A DNA stretch of 64,000 nt, taken from assembly GCF_014203735.1 (NCBI RefSeq), contig NZ_JACHJQ010000005.1, forward strand, positions 718,869-782,868. The letters run 5' to 3'. Below are positions 11,235 through 22,690 of this stretch, piece by piece (position 1 is the first letter of the stretch; each line of letters starts with the position of its first letter). The position numbers and the translations under genes were made by a program. The notes beneath the pieces are model-generated. The model was not told the DNA's origin, made no database searches, and worked only from the letters and a program-made list of their open reading frames with translations. The DNA is from Actinophytocola algeriensis. Lineage in GTDB: Bacteria; Actinomycetota; Actinomycetes; Mycobacteriales; Pseudonocardiaceae.

Positions 11235-13205
11235 GTGGCAGATCCGTCGACATATCGGCCGTCGCCGGGCACGATCCCGGACGCGCCCGGGGTCTACAAG
11301 TTCCGTGAACCCGGCGGCCGGGTCATCTACGTCGGCAAGGCGAAGTCCCTGCGCAGCAGGCTCAACTCGTACTTCGCCGACGTCGCGGTGCTGCACCCGC
11401 GCACCCGGCAGATGGTGACGACCGCGGGCAGCGTCGAGTGGACCGTCGTCGCCACCGAGGTCGAGGCGCTCCAGCTCGAGTACAACTGGATCAAGGAGTT
11501 CGACCCGAGGTTCAACGTCCGCTACCGGGACGACAAGAGCTACCCCGTCCTCGCGGTGACGCTGCCCGACGAGTACCCGCGCCTGCACGTCTACCGGGGG
11601 CCGCGGCGCAAGGGCGTCCGGTACTTCGGTCCCTACGCCCACGCGTGGGCCATCCGCGAGACGCTCGACCTGCTGCTGCGCGTCTTCCCGGCCCGCACCT
11701 GCTCGAGCGGCGTCTTCAAGCGCCACGGGCAGATCGGCCGTCCCTGCCTGCTCGGCTACATCGGCAAGTGCTCCGCGCCGTGCGTCGGCCGGGTGTCCGC
11801 CGACGAGCACCGCGACATCGTCGAGGACTTCTGCGACTTCCTCGCAGGCAAGACCGACCACATGATGAAGCGGCTCGAGAAGGAGATGATCGCCGCCTCC
11901 GCCGACCTCGAGTTCGAGCGCGCCGCGCGCCTGCGCGACGACCTGGCCGCGCTGCGCCGTGCGATGGAGAAGCAGGCCGTGGTCCTCGGCGACGGCACCG
12001 ACGCCGACGTCGTCGCGTTCGCGCACGACGAGCTGGAGGCCTCGGTCCAGGTGTTCCACGTCCGCGGCGGCCGGGTACGCGGGCAGCGTGGCTGGGTCAT
12101 CGAAAAGATCTCGGACAAGATCGGCCAGGACGACACAGCGGGACTGGTCGACCAGTTCCTCATCCAGTTCTACGGCGACCAGGCCGAGCTCGCCGACGAC
12201 AAGACGAGCGGGGACGACAGCCCCGTGCCGCGTGAGGTGCTGGTGCCCGCGCTGCCCGACGACGCCGACGCCATGGCCGACCTGCTGTCGGAGCTGCGCG
12301 GCTCGCGCGTCGCGCTCCGCGTGCCCCAGCGCGGCGACAAGCGCGCGCTCATGGAGACACTGGAGCGCAACGCGAAAGAGGCCTTCCAGCTGCACAAGCT
12401 GCGCCGCGCCGGTGACCTCACCGCCCGCTCGGCGGCGCTGCAGGAGCTGCAGGACGCGCTCGGCCTGGACACCGCGCCGCTGCGCATCGAGTGCATTGAC
12501 ATCAGCCACATCCAGGGCAGCGACGTGGTCGCGTCGCTCGTCGTGTTCGAGGACGGGCTGGCGCGCAAGTCCGAGTACCGCCGCTTCGCGATCAAGGAGG
12601 CGGCCACCGAGGGCGACGTCGCGTCGATCGCCGAGGTGGTCCGCCGCCGCTTCCACCGCTACCTCCAGGAGACCCGCGAGGAGCCGAGGGCGGGCATCGA
12701 CCCGGAGACCGGGCGGCCGAGGAAGTTCGCGTACCCGCCGAACCTGCTGGTCGTCGACGGCGCGGGCCCGCAGGCGAACGCGGCCGCGGACGTGCTCGCC
12801 GAGATGGGCATCCAGGACGTCGCCGTCATCGGGCTCGCGAAACGCCTCGAGGAGGTGTGGCTGCCCGCCGACCCGGAGCCGACCATCCTCTCCCGCACCA
12901 GCGAGGGCCTGTACCTGCTGCAACGGGTCCGTGACGAAGCGCACCGGTTCGCGATCGCCTACCACCGGCAGAAGCGGTCGAAGCGGATGACGACCTCCGC
13001 GCTCGACGGCATCCCCGGCCTCGGCCAGAGCAGGAAAGCGGCCTTGCTGAAGCACTTTGGTTCGCTCAAACGGTTACGCCAGGCCACTGTGGACGACATC
13101 AGCGGTGTACCGGGTATCGGCGCGCACACGGCGGCTTTGGTACACAGTGCGCTGGCAGCGCAAACAGACAACGCGACGGGAGACTCTCATGACCGAGGCG
13201 CCTGA
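11235..13205 (+). CDS. uvrC: Excinuclease ABC subunit C
   Basis: Makes both incisions in nucleotide excision repair with UvrA and UvrB. The 656-residue protein has all domains in order: the GIY-YIG nuclease near the N-terminus (GVYKF...VIYVGKAK), the UVR helix pair that binds UvrB (about 205-240), the RNase H-like nuclease core starting near [12 protein letters not shown], and a C-terminal double helix-hairpin-helix ([25 protein letters not shown]). GTG start. It overlaps rapZ by 17 nt and heads the conserved uvrC-rapZ-yvcK-whiA run of Gram-positive bacteria. Confidence 0.97.
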   Translation: MADPSTYRPSPGTIPDAPGVYKFREPGGRVIYVGKAKSLRSRLNSYFADVAVLHPRTRQMVTTAGSVEWTVVATEVEALQLEYNWIKEFDPRFNVRYRDDKSYPVLAVTLPDEYPRLHVYRGPRRKGVRYFGPYAHAWAIRETLDLLLRVFPARTCSSGVFKRHGQIGRPCLLGYIGKCSAPCVGRVSADEHRDIVEDFCDFLAGKTDHMMKRLEKEMIAASADLEFERAARLRDDLAALRRAMEKQAVVLGDGTDADVVAFAHDELEASVQVFHVRGGRVRGQRGWVIEKISDKIGQDDTAGLVDQFLIQFYGDQAELADDKTSGDDSPVPREVLVPALPDDADAMADLLSELRGSRVALRVPQRGDKRALMETLERNAKEAFQLHKLRRAGDLTARSAALQELQDALGLDTAPLRIECIDISHIQGSDVVASLVVFEDGLARKSEYRRFAIKEAATEGDVASIAEVVRRRFHRYLQETREEPRAGIDPETGRPRKFAYPPNLLVVDGAGPQANAAADVLAEMGIQDVAVIGLAKRLEEVWLPADPEPTILSRTSEGLYLLQRVRDEAHRFAIAYHRQKRSKRMTTSALDGIPGLGQSRKAALLKHFGSLKRLRQATVDDISGVPGIGAHTAALVHSALAAQTDNATGDSHDRGA

Positions 13206-14079
13206 GGACCACGCGCAGGGCGTGGAGGTCGCGGTGGTGACCGGCCTGTCCGGCGCGGGCCGCAGCACCGCGGCCAAGTGCCTTGAGGACCTGGGCTGGT
13301 TCGTCGTCGACAACCTGCCGCCCGAGCTGATCTCCACGATGGTCGAGCTGGGCGCCAAGGCGCAGGGCGCGGTCACGAAGGTGGCCGTGGTGATGGACGT
13401 GCGCAGCCGCGCGTTCACCGAGGACCTCGCGTCGATCATCCGGGACCTGGACGCGAGCGGGTACAAGCCGCGCGTGGTGTTCCTCGAGGCCACCGACGAC
13501 GTGCTGGTCCGCCGGTTCGAGCAGGTCCGCCGCGGTCACCCCATGCAGGGCGACGGCCGCCTGATCGACGGCATCAAGGCCGAGCGCGACCTCCTGGGCC
13601 CGCTGCGCGAGGACGCCGACCTGGTGCTCGACACCTCGACCCTGTCGGTGCACCAGCTGCGCGCCAAGATCGAGGACGCGTTCGGCAGCGACGCCGCCAG
13701 CACCACCAAGGTCACGGTGCTGTCGTTCGGCTACAAGTACGGCATCCCGATGGACGCCGACCTGGTCATGGACGTGCGGTTCCTGCCAAACCCGTTCTGG
13801 ATCCCGGAGCTGAAGGACCTCACCGGCAGGGACGCCGACGTGCGGAACTACGTGCTCACGCAGGAGGGCGCGGAGGAGTTCCTGGACCGCTACCACGAGC
13901 TGCTGCGCCTGATCGGTGCCGGCTACCGGCGCGAGGGCAAGCGGTACCTGACGCTCGCGATCGGCTGCACCGGCGGCAAGCACCGCAGCGTGGCGATCTC
14001 GGAGGAGCTGTCCCGTCGCCTCGCCGACGAGGACCGGATGGCGGTGAAGGTGGTCCACCGTGACCTGGGGCGAGAGTGA
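13189..14079 (+). CDS. rapZ: RNase adapter / nucleotide-binding protein RapZ (YvcJ)
   Basis: A 296-residue P-loop protein with Walker A GLSGAGRS near residue 19 and a C-terminal domain ending in [17 protein letters not shown], the site that binds UDP-GlcNAc-like ligands or RNA in relatives. In E. coli RapZ guides RNase E to the GlmZ small RNA; the role in actinobacteria is less clear. The ATG at 13189 is preceded by GGGAG and lies inside the uvrC 3' end. The last 4 nt (GTGA) overlap yvcK, so translation of the two is coupled. Confidence 0.93.
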   Translation: MTEAPEDHAQGVEVAVVTGLSGAGRSTAAKCLEDLGWFVVDNLPPELISTMVELGAKAQGAVTKVAVVMDVRSRAFTEDLASIIRDLDASGYKPRVVFLEATDDVLVRRFEQVRRGHPMQGDGRLIDGIKAERDLLGPLREDADLVLDTSTLSVHQLRAKIEDAFGSDAASTTKVTVLSFGYKYGIPMDADLVMDVRFLPNPFWIPELKDLTGRDADVRNYVLTQEGAEEFLDRYHELLRLIGAGYRREGKRYLTLAIGCTGGKHRSVAISEELSRRLADEDRMAVKVVHRDLGRE

Positions 14080-15044
14080 AAGCCGTCGCTCTGGGCGGAG
14101 GGCGGGGTCTGCACGCGACGCTCTCGGCGCTGCGCAGGCTGACACCGGACGTGACCGCGGTGGTCACGGTCGCGGACGACGGCGGGTCGTCCGGGCGGCT
14201 GCGGCGTGAGCTGGGCCTGTTGCCGCCCGGCGACCTGCGCAAGGCACTGGCCGCGCTCGCCGGGGACGACGACGGGAACTCGTTGTGGGCCACGGTGTTC
14301 CAGCACCGCTTCGGCGGCACGGGTGCGCTGGCCGGGCACGCGGTCGGCAACCTGGTGCTCGCCGCGCTGCTGGAGCTCCTCGACGACCCGGTCACGGCGC
14401 TCGACGAGGCCGCGCGGCTGCTGGGCCTGAAGGGCCGCGTGCTGCCGATGTGCACCGAGCCGCTCGACATCGAGGCGGACGTGGTCGGTCTCGACGAGGA
14501 CCCGGCCGCGGTCCGGCGGATCCGCGGGCAGGTCGCCGTGGCCACCACGCCGGGGCAGGTCCGGCGGATCCGGCTGCACACGGCGGGCGAACCCGATGAC
14601 GTGCCGAAGGCGTGCCCGGCCGCGGTGACGGCCGTGCGAGAGGCGGACGTGGTACTGCTCGGACCGGGTTCGTGGTTCACGAGCGTGCTGCCGCACCTGC
14701 TGGTGCCTGAGCTGCACGAGGCGCTGATCGACACGGCCGCGTCCCGCATCGTGGTACTGAACCTGGTCCCCCAGCCGGGGGAGACCGCGGGCTTCTCCCC
14801 GGAGCGGCACCTGGACGTACTCTGCGAGCACGCACCGCGCCTTCGGGTGGACGCGGTGATCGCCGACGCCGACTCCGTGCCGACGCCGGACCGCCTGCGC
14901 ACGGCGGCCGAGTCGCTCGGCGCACGGCTGCGGCTGGACGCGATCGCGGCCGCGGGAACGCGGGAGCGACACGACCCGGCGGCCCTGGCCGAGAGCCTGC
15001 GCGGTGCGTTCGACGAGGTCACCTCGGCGCGCCGCGACGGTTGA
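14076..15044 (+). CDS. yvcK: Gluconeogenesis factor family protein YvcK (CofD-like)
   Basis: A 322-residue UDP-sugar-binding protein related to CofD. It opens with the dinucleotide-type loop LGGGRGL and contains VADDGGSSGRLR and the GNL segment typical of the group. In Bacillus and Mycobacterium (CuvA) it supports peptidoglycan synthesis and growth on gluconeogenic carbon sources. The GTG start overlaps the rapZ stop, and whiA follows 75 nt downstream, preserving the standard order. No catalytic function has been shown for this family. Confidence 0.92.
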   Translation: MKAVALGGGRGLHATLSALRRLTPDVTAVVTVADDGGSSGRLRRELGLLPPGDLRKALAALAGDDDGNSLWATVFQHRFGGTGALAGHAVGNLVLAALLELLDDPVTALDEAARLLGLKGRVLPMCTEPLDIEADVVGLDEDPAAVRRIRGQVAVATTPGQVRRIRLHTAGEPDDVPKACPAAVTAVREADVVLLGPGSWFTSVLPHLLVPELHEALIDTAASRIVVLNLVPQPGETAGFSPERHLDVLCEHAPRLRVDAVIADADSVPTPDRLRTAAESLGARLRLDAIAAAGTRERHDPAALAESLRGAFDEVTSARRDG

Positions 15045-15119
15045 TGGTGGGATGTACGCCTGCGTGGGAGGCGCGGTCCTGTGGGAGGGGGCGCGCGTGG
15101 CGGGAGAGGAGCAACCATC

Positions 15120-16106
15120 GTGGCGATGACCGCGGCGGTCAAGGACGAGCTGAGCAGGCTCGCGGTGTCCAAGACGTGTTGCAGGCGGTCCGAGGTGTCG
15201 TCGCTGCTGCGGTTCGCGGGCGGACTGCACATCGTGGGCGGGCGTGTGGTCGTCGAGGCGGAGCTGGACACCGGTGCGGCCGCGAGGCGGCTGCGCAAGG
15301 AGATCCACGACCTGTACGGGCACAACGCGGACATCCACGTGCTGGCGTCCGGCGGGCTGCGCAAGGGCACCAGGTACGTCGTGCGGGTGGTGAAGGACGG
15401 TGAGGGCCTCGCCCGCCAGACCGGCCTGCTCGACCAGCGCGGCCGCCCGGTGCGCGGACTGCCCGCGGCGGTCGTGTCCGGGGGAGTGTGCGACGCGGAG
15501 GCGGCGTGGCGTGGCGCGTTCCTGGCACACGGGTCGCTGACGGAGCCGGGTCGCTCGTCCGCGCTGGAGATCACCTGCCCCGGCCCGGAGGCCGCGCTGG
15601 CGCTCGTGGGTGCCGCGCGGCGGATGGGCATCCAGGCGAAGTCGCGTGAGGTCCGCGGCGCCGACCGCGTGGTGGTCCGCGACGGCGACGCGATCGGCGC
15701 GATGCTGACCCGGCTCGGTGCGCACACGTCGGTGCTCGCGTGGGAGGAACGGCGGATGCGCCGCGAGGTCCGCGCGACGGCCAACCGCCTGGCGAACTTC
15801 GACGACGCGAACCTGCGCCGGTCCGCGCGCGCGGCGGTCGCCGCGGCCGCACGGGTGCAGCGGGCGATGGAGATCCTGGGCTCGTCGGCGCCGGACCACC
15901 TCTCGGCGGCAGGCAGGCTGCGGCTGTCGAACCGGCAGGCGTCGCTGGAGGAGCTGGGCCAGCTGTCCGACCCGCCGATGACCAAGGACGCGGTCGCGGG
16001 CCGCATCCGCCGCCTGCTGGCGATGGCCGACAAGCGCGCGAAGGAGCTTGGCCTGCCCGACACCGAGTCGGCGGTGACCCCGGAGATGCTCGAGGCCGAG
16101 GTCTGA
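15120..16106 (+). CDS. whiA: Sporulation/division transcription factor WhiA
   Basis: A 328-residue DNA-binding protein with an N-terminal LAGLIDADG-homing-endonuclease-like scaffold and a C-terminal helix-turn-helix that begins near the segment [14 protein letters not shown]. In Streptomyces it acts with WhiB to switch aerial hyphae to sporulation septation; it is also conserved in non-sporulating Gram-positives. The GTG at 15120 is fixed by AGAGGAG at 15105-15111; an ATG two codons later and an upstream in-frame start at 15081 are alternatives. It closes the uvrC-rapZ-yvcK-whiA run. Confidence 0.95.
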   Translation: MAMTAAVKDELSRLAVSKTCCRRSEVSSLLRFAGGLHIVGGRVVVEAELDTGAAARRLRKEIHDLYGHNADIHVLASGGLRKGTRYVVRVVKDGEGLARQTGLLDQRGRPVRGLPAAVVSGGVCDAEAAWRGAFLAHGSLTEPGRSSALEITCPGPEAALALVGAARRMGIQAKSREVRGADRVVVRDGDAIGAMLTRLGAHTSVLAWEERRMRREVRATANRLANFDDANLRRSARAAVAAAARVQRAMEILGSSAPDHLSAAGRLRLSNRQASLEELGQLSDPPMTKDAVAGRIRRLLAMADKRAKELGLPDTESAVTPEMLEAEV

Positions 16107-16288
16107 CGGGGTCGTCAGGAGGAACCCGTCGTGGTGCCGATGGCCCAACCAGGCTGCTCGGTTCGGTCGGCGCGCCCGGAGTGAACGCTCGCTAACGTCG
16201 GGACTCAGGTGATCATGGGGGTGCGGTCCCTGCCTGTGCCCCGCGTCGCTTCGACACGTGATCGCCGCTGTCCTGACAGAGGAGCGAC

Positions 16289-17236
16289 ATGTGTGAACAG
16301 TGCGGCGCGCCGGCGCCGGACACGAAGATCAGCCGCCGCGTGCTCATCGCCGGGCTCGGTCTCGGCGCGGCCGCGGCCGGGATGACCACCTTCGCGGCGC
16401 CCGCGTCGGCGGCGACGCTGATGAACGGCAGCTGGTGCAACCCCGCGCTCGGATACTTCCCCTCCGGTGGCCACTACGGCGCGTCGCGGCCGGGCGGTGC
16501 GCACGCGGGCCAGGACGTCACGAACTCGACCGGCACCGCCGTCTACGCGGCCGCGGCGGGCACCGTCGTGCGCCGCCAGTGGGGCGGTGGGCTCGGCGGT
16601 CGCACCGGCAACGCCATCGTCATCGCCCACGGCAGCGGTGTGTACACCTACTACGGCCACCTCAGCGTCTACCGGGTCGCGCTCGACCAGCGCGTCTCGG
16701 CGGGCCAGCGCATCGCCGACATGGGTGCGACCGGCAACGTGACCGGTCCGCACCTGCACTTCGAGACCCACACCGGCGGCCTCGGCTCGACGGTCAACCC
16801 GGTCACCTACCTGGCCGCGCGCGGTGCCGACCTGGGTGGCGGCTGGTCGCGGCTCGACCCCGGCGCGGGCGGGGTCACGGTCCGGGTGATCCAGTACCTG
16901 ATGAACCGGCGCGGGTACGACCTCGTGGTCGACGGCGCCTACGGCTCGGTGTCGGTGGCGGCCGTCAAGAAGTTCCAGTCCGCCTCGGGGCTGGTCGCCG
17001 ACGGCCAGGTGGGCCCGGCGACGTGGCCGAAGCTGGTCTACTCGCTGACCGCGGGCGCGAACGGCGACCACGTCCGCGCGCTGCAGACCGCGCTGAACAA
17101 GCACAGCGCGGGGCTGGTGGTGGACGGCGACTTCGGGTCGGTCACCGGCTCGGCGGTGCGTGCGTACCAGAGCGCGAACCGGCTGGTGGTCGACGGCAAC
17201 GCGGGTGCGATCACCTGGCGCGCGCTGGTCGGCTGA
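16289..17236 (+). CDS. M23 (LytM-type) peptidase with two peptidoglycan-binding repeats
   Basis: A 315-residue predicted cell-wall endopeptidase. The N-terminus has an unusual MCEQCG ahead of a Tat-type signal (SRRVLIAG) with cleavage near residue 42. The LytM domain (about 55-165) has zinc ligands His72 and Asp76 in HAGQD and the HLH motif at 155-157. Two PG_binding_1 repeats follow (about 185-245 and 250-315), each with a DG-x-(F/Y)GS core. AGAGGAG at 16278-16284 supports the ATG. It probably trims peptidoglycan during growth. It precedes gap but a perfect terminator separates them. Confidence 0.9.
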   Translation: MCEQCGAPAPDTKISRRVLIAGLGLGAAAAGMTTFAAPASAATLMNGSWCNPALGYFPSGGHYGASRPGGAHAGQDVTNSTGTAVYAAAAGTVVRRQWGGGLGGRTGNAIVIAHGSGVYTYYGHLSVYRVALDQRVSAGQRIADMGATGNVTGPHLHFETHTGGLGSTVNPVTYLAARGADLGGGWSRLDPGAGGVTVRVIQYLMNRRGYDLVVDGAYGSVSVAAVKKFQSASGLVADGQVGPATWPKLVYSLTAGANGDHVRALQTALNKHSAGLVVDGDFGSVTGSAVRAYQSANRLVVDGNAGAITWRALVG

Positions 17237-17249
17237 CCCCGGACACGGC

Positions 17250-17294
17250 GCGAGGCCTGCCTGATTGACCCCCACGCAATCAGGCAGGCCTCGC
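17250..17294 (+). terminator. Strong hairpin terminator after the M23 peptidase gene
   Basis: A perfect 18-bp stem: 17250-17267 (starting GCGAGGCCTGCC) pairs with 17277-17294 around a 9-nt loop. A short CTTTCC follows. It isolates the peptidase gene from the glycolytic operon. Confidence 0.88.
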
Positions 17295-18568
<1,274 letters not shown>

Positions 18569-18575
18569 GGTGTCG

Positions 18576-19771
18576 ATGAAGACGCTCGACGACCTGCTCG
18601 CCGAGGGTGTGGCCGGTCGGCGCGTGCTGGTGCGCGCCGACCTGAACGTGCCGCTCGACGGCGAGACGATCACCGATGACGGCCGCATCCGCGCGTCGCT
18701 GCCCACGATCAGCAAGCTGGTCTCGGGCGGCGCGCGGGTGGTCGTCACCGCCCACCTCGGCCGCCCCAAGGGCGCGCCGGACCCGAAGTTCTCGCTGCGG
18801 CCCGTCGCCACCCGGCTGAACGAGCTGCTCGACGCGACCGTCACCCTCGCTCATGACGTCGTCGGCGACTCCGCGAAGGCAGGCGTGGACGGTCTCGCGG
18901 ACGGCGAGGTGGCGCTGCTGGAGAACATCCGCTTCGACGCGCGCGAGACCAGCAAGGACGAGGCCGAGCGCGGCGCGTTCGCCCGTGAGCTGGCCGCACT
19001 CGTCGGCGACGGCGGTGTGTTCGTGTCGGACGGTTTCGGTGTGGTGCACCGCAAGCAGGCCTCGGTGTACGACGTCGCCAAGCTCCTGCCCGCCTACGCG
19101 GGTGGTCTGGTGCTGGCTGAGGTCGAGGTGCTGCGCAGGCTCACCGGCACGCCGGACCGCCCGTACGTGGTGGTGCTCGGCGGCTCCAAGGTGTCCGACA
19201 AGCTCGCGGTCATCGAATCCTTGCTGCCCAAGGTGGACAAGCTCCTCGTCGGCGGCGGCATGTGCTTCACGTTCATGGCCGCAGAGGGCCTCGGGGTCGG
19301 CTCGTCGCTGCTCGAGGGCGAGATGATCGACACCTGCAAGAAGCTGCTCGCGGAGGCGGGGGACAAGATCCTGCTGCCCGCGGACGTCGTGATCGCCGAC
19401 AGGTTCGCCGCCGACGCCGCGACCGAGACGGTGCTCGTGGCGGAGATGCGCGAGGACTGGATGGGCCTCGACATCGGCCCGATCACCGCCGAGCGGTACG
19501 CAGCGGCGCTCGCCGACGCGGGCACCGTGTTCTGGAACGGCCCGATGGGCGTGTTCGAGATGGCGCCGTTCGCCGAGGGCACCCGCGCGGTCGCACAGGC
19601 CATTGTGGACGGGAACTCCTACAGCGTGGTCGGCGGCGGCGACTCGGCCGCGGCCGTGCGCGCGCTCGGCCTGCCCGAGGACGGCTTCTCGCACATCTCC
19701 ACCGGCGGCGGCGCGTCGCTGGAGTTCCTGGAGGGCAAGGAACTTCCGGGCGTCGCGGTTCTGGAGGAGTC

Positions 19772-19775
<4 letters not shown>
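18576..19775 (+). CDS. pgk: Phosphoglycerate kinase
   Basis: Transfers phosphate from 1,3-bisphosphoglycerate to ADP. The 399-residue two-domain protein carries the VRADLNVPL signature, the HLGRP substrate loop and the C-terminal nucleotide loop GGGDSAAAV. The ATG at 18576 matches the usual MKTLDDLL start and has GAGG 5 nt upstream; a GTG two codons earlier (18570) is possible. The stop overlaps the tpiA ATG as ATGA, so the two are translationally coupled. Confidence 0.97.
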
Positions 19776-20557
<782 letters not shown>

Positions 20558-20578
20558 CCCCACTGCCGTGACGGTGGG

Positions 20579-20618
20579 AAAGGCGCGTTCGGGACGACAC
20601 CGTCCCGAACGCGCCTTT
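20579..20618. terminator. Bidirectional hairpin terminator after tpiA
   Basis: A perfect 18-bp stem: AAAGGCGCGTTCGGGACG (20579-20596) pairs with 20601-20618, loop ACAC. The A-rich left and T-rich right ends give a T-tract on both strands. It separates tpiA from the convergent glucanase gene ending at 20626. Confidence 0.9.
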
Positions 20619-20625
20619 CGTGTCA

Positions 20626-21750
20626 TCAGAACGGTGTGACGGTCACCGTCATCGACGTCGGGGCCGGGTCCTCGATGTAGGACGCGTGCTCGCACACGTC
20701 GTCGAAGGCGAAGCCGTACGCCTTACCGTCCACCGTGTTCTCGTGCATGATCCGCGAGTAGTGGTTGGTGACGGACGGCTTGTAGTACGTGCCCGCGTCG
20801 GCGACCGGCTGGTTGCCGGTGCTGGTCAGCACGCCCCGGTTGAAGCCCGCGCCCAGCGTCGCCGCCACCGGGCCCGTCACACCGTCGTTCGGTGCGGCGA
20901 GCGCGCCGTCGCAGAACAGGACGTCCCGCGTCGACGGCTTGGTGAACGCCCGCACGCCGCCGTCGAAGACGAACTGGCCGCCCTGCACCGAACCCGAGAA
21001 CGTCCGCGCGCCCGCGGTGACGATCATCGTGTTCGAGCTGTAGTGGTTCCACACCTCGTCGATCAGGCCCGCGAAGTAGTCGCTCGCGAACCGGCCGGCG
21101 TCCAGCCCGTGGCCGGGTGCGATCACGCGCAGGTCGTCGATCACCAGGTTCTCGAATCCGGGCGTGCCCGCGAGCGCGGAGAACACCGCACCGCGGCCGC
21201 CGTCCTTGAGCCTGCCCGTCTTCTGCTGCGCCGCGCCCGACAGCGAGATCTCCATCGGCACCGACAGCATGTCGACCATGGTGATGTTGCAGTGCATCCC
21301 GGCACCGTCGTAGGTGAACTCGGCGCAGTCGTGCAGGACCGGGTAGTTCGGGTCGGCCTCGACCCAGCCCGCCGGGTAGGCGAGCGCGTTGCCCGGGTTG
21401 CACTTGAACTTCAGCTTGTCGCCGAGCGCGACGTAGATGCGGCCGGACATGCCCTGTGGCAGGGACAGTGTCCGCGATCCGCTGACCTCGATCGCGTAGT
21501 CGGTGTAGCCGTCCGGGCCGTTGTCGGCCTCGGACACCGGCACGAGCGCCCCGTCGGCCGACAGCCTGCACTGCCGTCCGGAGGCGAGATCGGTGCCGAC
21601 GACGTAGGTCCAGAGCGGACCGCGGCCGGACTCGTTGGCGATGGTGAGTGACAGAGGTGCGAGTGGTGCCGCACTGGCGAGCCTGACCGCCAGTGGAGCT
21701 CCCACGGTCGCCGCCGCGAGCCCCCCGAGGAACGAGCGACGAGAGATCAT
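20626..21750 (-). CDS. Secreted GH64 endo-1,3-beta-glucanase
   Basis: A 374-residue glycoside hydrolase family 64 (thaumatin-like, laminaripentaose-producing type) enzyme. Tat signal MISRRSFLGG with cleavage near AAPLA. The two catalytic acids of the family, 16 residues apart in the Streptomyces matensis enzyme, correspond to Glu144 (CAEFTYD) and Asp160 (TMVDML), also 16 apart. It should hydrolyse fungal cell-wall beta-1,3-glucan. The ATG at 21750 has GAGGAG upstream on the minus strand; the frame is open farther up but unconserved. The gene sits between tpiA and secG, where M. tuberculosis has no glucanase. Confidence 0.92.
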   Translation of the reverse strand: MISRRSFLGGLAAATVGAPLAVRLASAAPLAPLSLTIANESGRGPLWTYVVGTDLASGRQCRLSADGALVPVSEADNGPDGYTDYAIEVSGSRTLSLPQGMSGRIYVALGDKLKFKCNPGNALAYPAGWVEADPNYPVLHDCAEFTYDGAGMHCNITMVDMLSVPMEISLSGAAQQKTGRLKDGGRGAVFSALAGTPGFENLVIDDLRVIAPGHGLDAGRFASDYFAGLIDEVWNHYSSNTMIVTAGARTFSGSVQGGQFVFDGGVRAFTKPSTRDVLFCDGALAAPNDGVTGPVAATLGAGFNRGVLTSTGNQPVADAGTYYKPSVTNHYSRIMHENTVDGKAYGFAFDDVCEHASYIEDPAPTSMTVTVTPF

Positions 21751-21770
21751 GCGTGTACTCCTCACTGTCA

Positions 21771-21790
21771 GGTGCCCAGCACTGGGCACC
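21771..21790 (-). promoter_or_regulatory. Candidate operator of the glucanase gene
   Basis: A perfect inverted repeat GGTGCCCAG-CA-CTGGGCACC lies 20 nt upstream of the glucanase ATG. It is too short a loop for a typical terminator and sits in the leader, where a repressor of the glucanase gene could bind. It could equally act as an mRNA hairpin. No regulator gene is adjacent. Confidence 0.5.
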
Positions 21791-21838
21791 GCGGAGGCCA
21801 CGCGGAGCAACAAAGGTCGAACGGTCCCGCAAGGAGTA

Positions 21839-21867
21839 TTGACCAGTTTGTTCTCGTGCGCAACAAT
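21839..21867 (+). promoter_or_regulatory. Candidate secG promoter
   Basis: TTGACC (21839-21844), a 17-nt spacer and AACAAT (21862-21867) resemble a housekeeping -35/-10 pair (5 of 6 and 4 of 6 to consensus). It lies about 100 nt upstream of secG. Confidence 0.45.
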
Positions 21868-21969
21868 CCCGTCCACAGCGCCCTGGGGCGCTGCGTAACG
21901 ATCAGCGGGCACCAGGTAACCTGTTGCTTCGACCGTAAGACGCGGTCCCGTGCCGACAGCGAGGATGAA

Positions 21970-22203
21970 ATGGAACTGGCTCTGCAGATTGGTCTGATCG
22001 CCACCAGCCTGCTGCTTATCCTTCTGGTCCTGCTGCATCGCGGCCGAGGTGGCGGTCTGTCGTCACTGTTCGGTGGCGGTATGCAGTCGAGCCTCTCCGG
22101 TTCCAGCGTCGCGGAGAAGAACCTGGACCGCGCGACGCTGTTCATCGGCGCGATCTGGCTCATTTGCGTGATCGGGCTCGGCCTGCTCATCAAGGTCGCC
22201 TGA
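21970..22203 (+). CDS. secG: Preprotein translocase subunit SecG
   Basis: A 77-residue membrane subunit of the SecYEG channel. Two hydrophobic helices (about 5-22 and 57-76) flank a Gly/Ser-rich loop with the HRGRGGGLSSLFGGG signature typical of actinobacterial SecG. GAGGATG precedes the ATG. Its position after tpiA is conserved in actinobacteria. Confidence 0.93.
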   Translation: MELALQIGLIATSLLLILLVLLHRGRGGGLSSLFGGGMQSSLSGSSVAEKNLDRATLFIGAIWLICVIGLGLLIKVA

Positions 22204-22208
22204 ACCCT

Positions 22209-22230
22209 CCCCGTTCGGCGGCGGACGGGG
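22209..22230 (+). terminator. Weak hairpin after secG
   Basis: CCCCGT (22209-22214) pairs with ACGGGG (22225-22230) around a 10-nt loop, followed by CGTTCTCCTTTTCCC. A modest stem, but the pyrimidine run after it fits an attenuator or terminator between secG and rbpA. Confidence 0.5.
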
Positions 22231-22278
22231 CGTTCTCCTTTTCCCGTGTGAACCACCTTTGTGGGGGTGTGAGAGTCG

Positions 22279-22623
22279 ATGGCTGGTGGTAGTGCGATTC
22301 GGGGTACTCGAGTCGGCGCTGGGCCAATGGGCGAGTCGGAGCGGGGTGAGTCGGCACCACGCCGGCGGGTCTCCTACTGGTGCGCCAACGGGCACGAGTC
22401 GCGGCCGTCGTTCGCGCTCGACGCCGAGTACCCGGAGTCGTGGGACTGCCCGCGGTGCGGGCTTCCCGGCGGCCGGGACGAGCAGGAGCCCCCGAAGGCC
22501 CCGCGCAACGAGCCCTACAAGACCCACCTCGCGTACGTGAAGGAGCGTCGCTCGGACGCCGACGGCGAGGCCATCCTCGCCGAGGCCCTCGCGAAGCTCC
22601 GCAAGCAGCGCGAAGGAATCTGA
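22279..22623 (+). CDS. rbpA: RNA polymerase-binding protein RbpA
   Basis: A 114-residue actinobacterial transcription factor that binds the principal sigma factor and the RNA polymerase beta subunit and stabilises open promoter complexes. Seen here: the basic N-terminal tail, the RbpA core (YWCANGHESRPSFA to DCPRCGLPGG, with the zinc-type cysteines) and the C-terminal sigma-interaction helix rich in charged residues (AYVKERR to KLRKQREG). Length fits. ATG at 22279. It is monocistronic between secG and a perfect terminator. Confidence 0.93.
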   Translation: MAGGSAIRGTRVGAGPMGESERGESAPRRRVSYWCANGHESRPSFALDAEYPESWDCPRCGLPGGRDEQEPPKAPRNEPYKTHLAYVKERRSDADGEAILAEALAKLRKQREGI

Positions 22624-22642
22624 CGAAGCAGTAGCAACACGA

Positions 22643-22682
22643 AAGGCCGCCGGATCGGACCTGAGTCCGATCCGGCGGCCTT
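22643..22682. terminator. Hairpin terminator between rbpA and the histidine kinase gene
   Basis: A perfect 18-bp stem: AAGGCCGCCGGATCGGAC (22643-22660) pairs with 22665-22682, loop CTGA. A-rich on the left and TTC on the right, so it can act on both convergent genes. Confidence 0.9.
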
Positions 22683-22690
22683 CGTGGTTC

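Noticed and set aside
16107-16288. c-di-AMP (ydaO) riboswitch upstream of the M23 peptidase
   Set aside because: Such switches precede cell-wall hydrolase genes in actinobacteria, but the conserved GGGG-rich and CCGAAUCC-like segments were not found.
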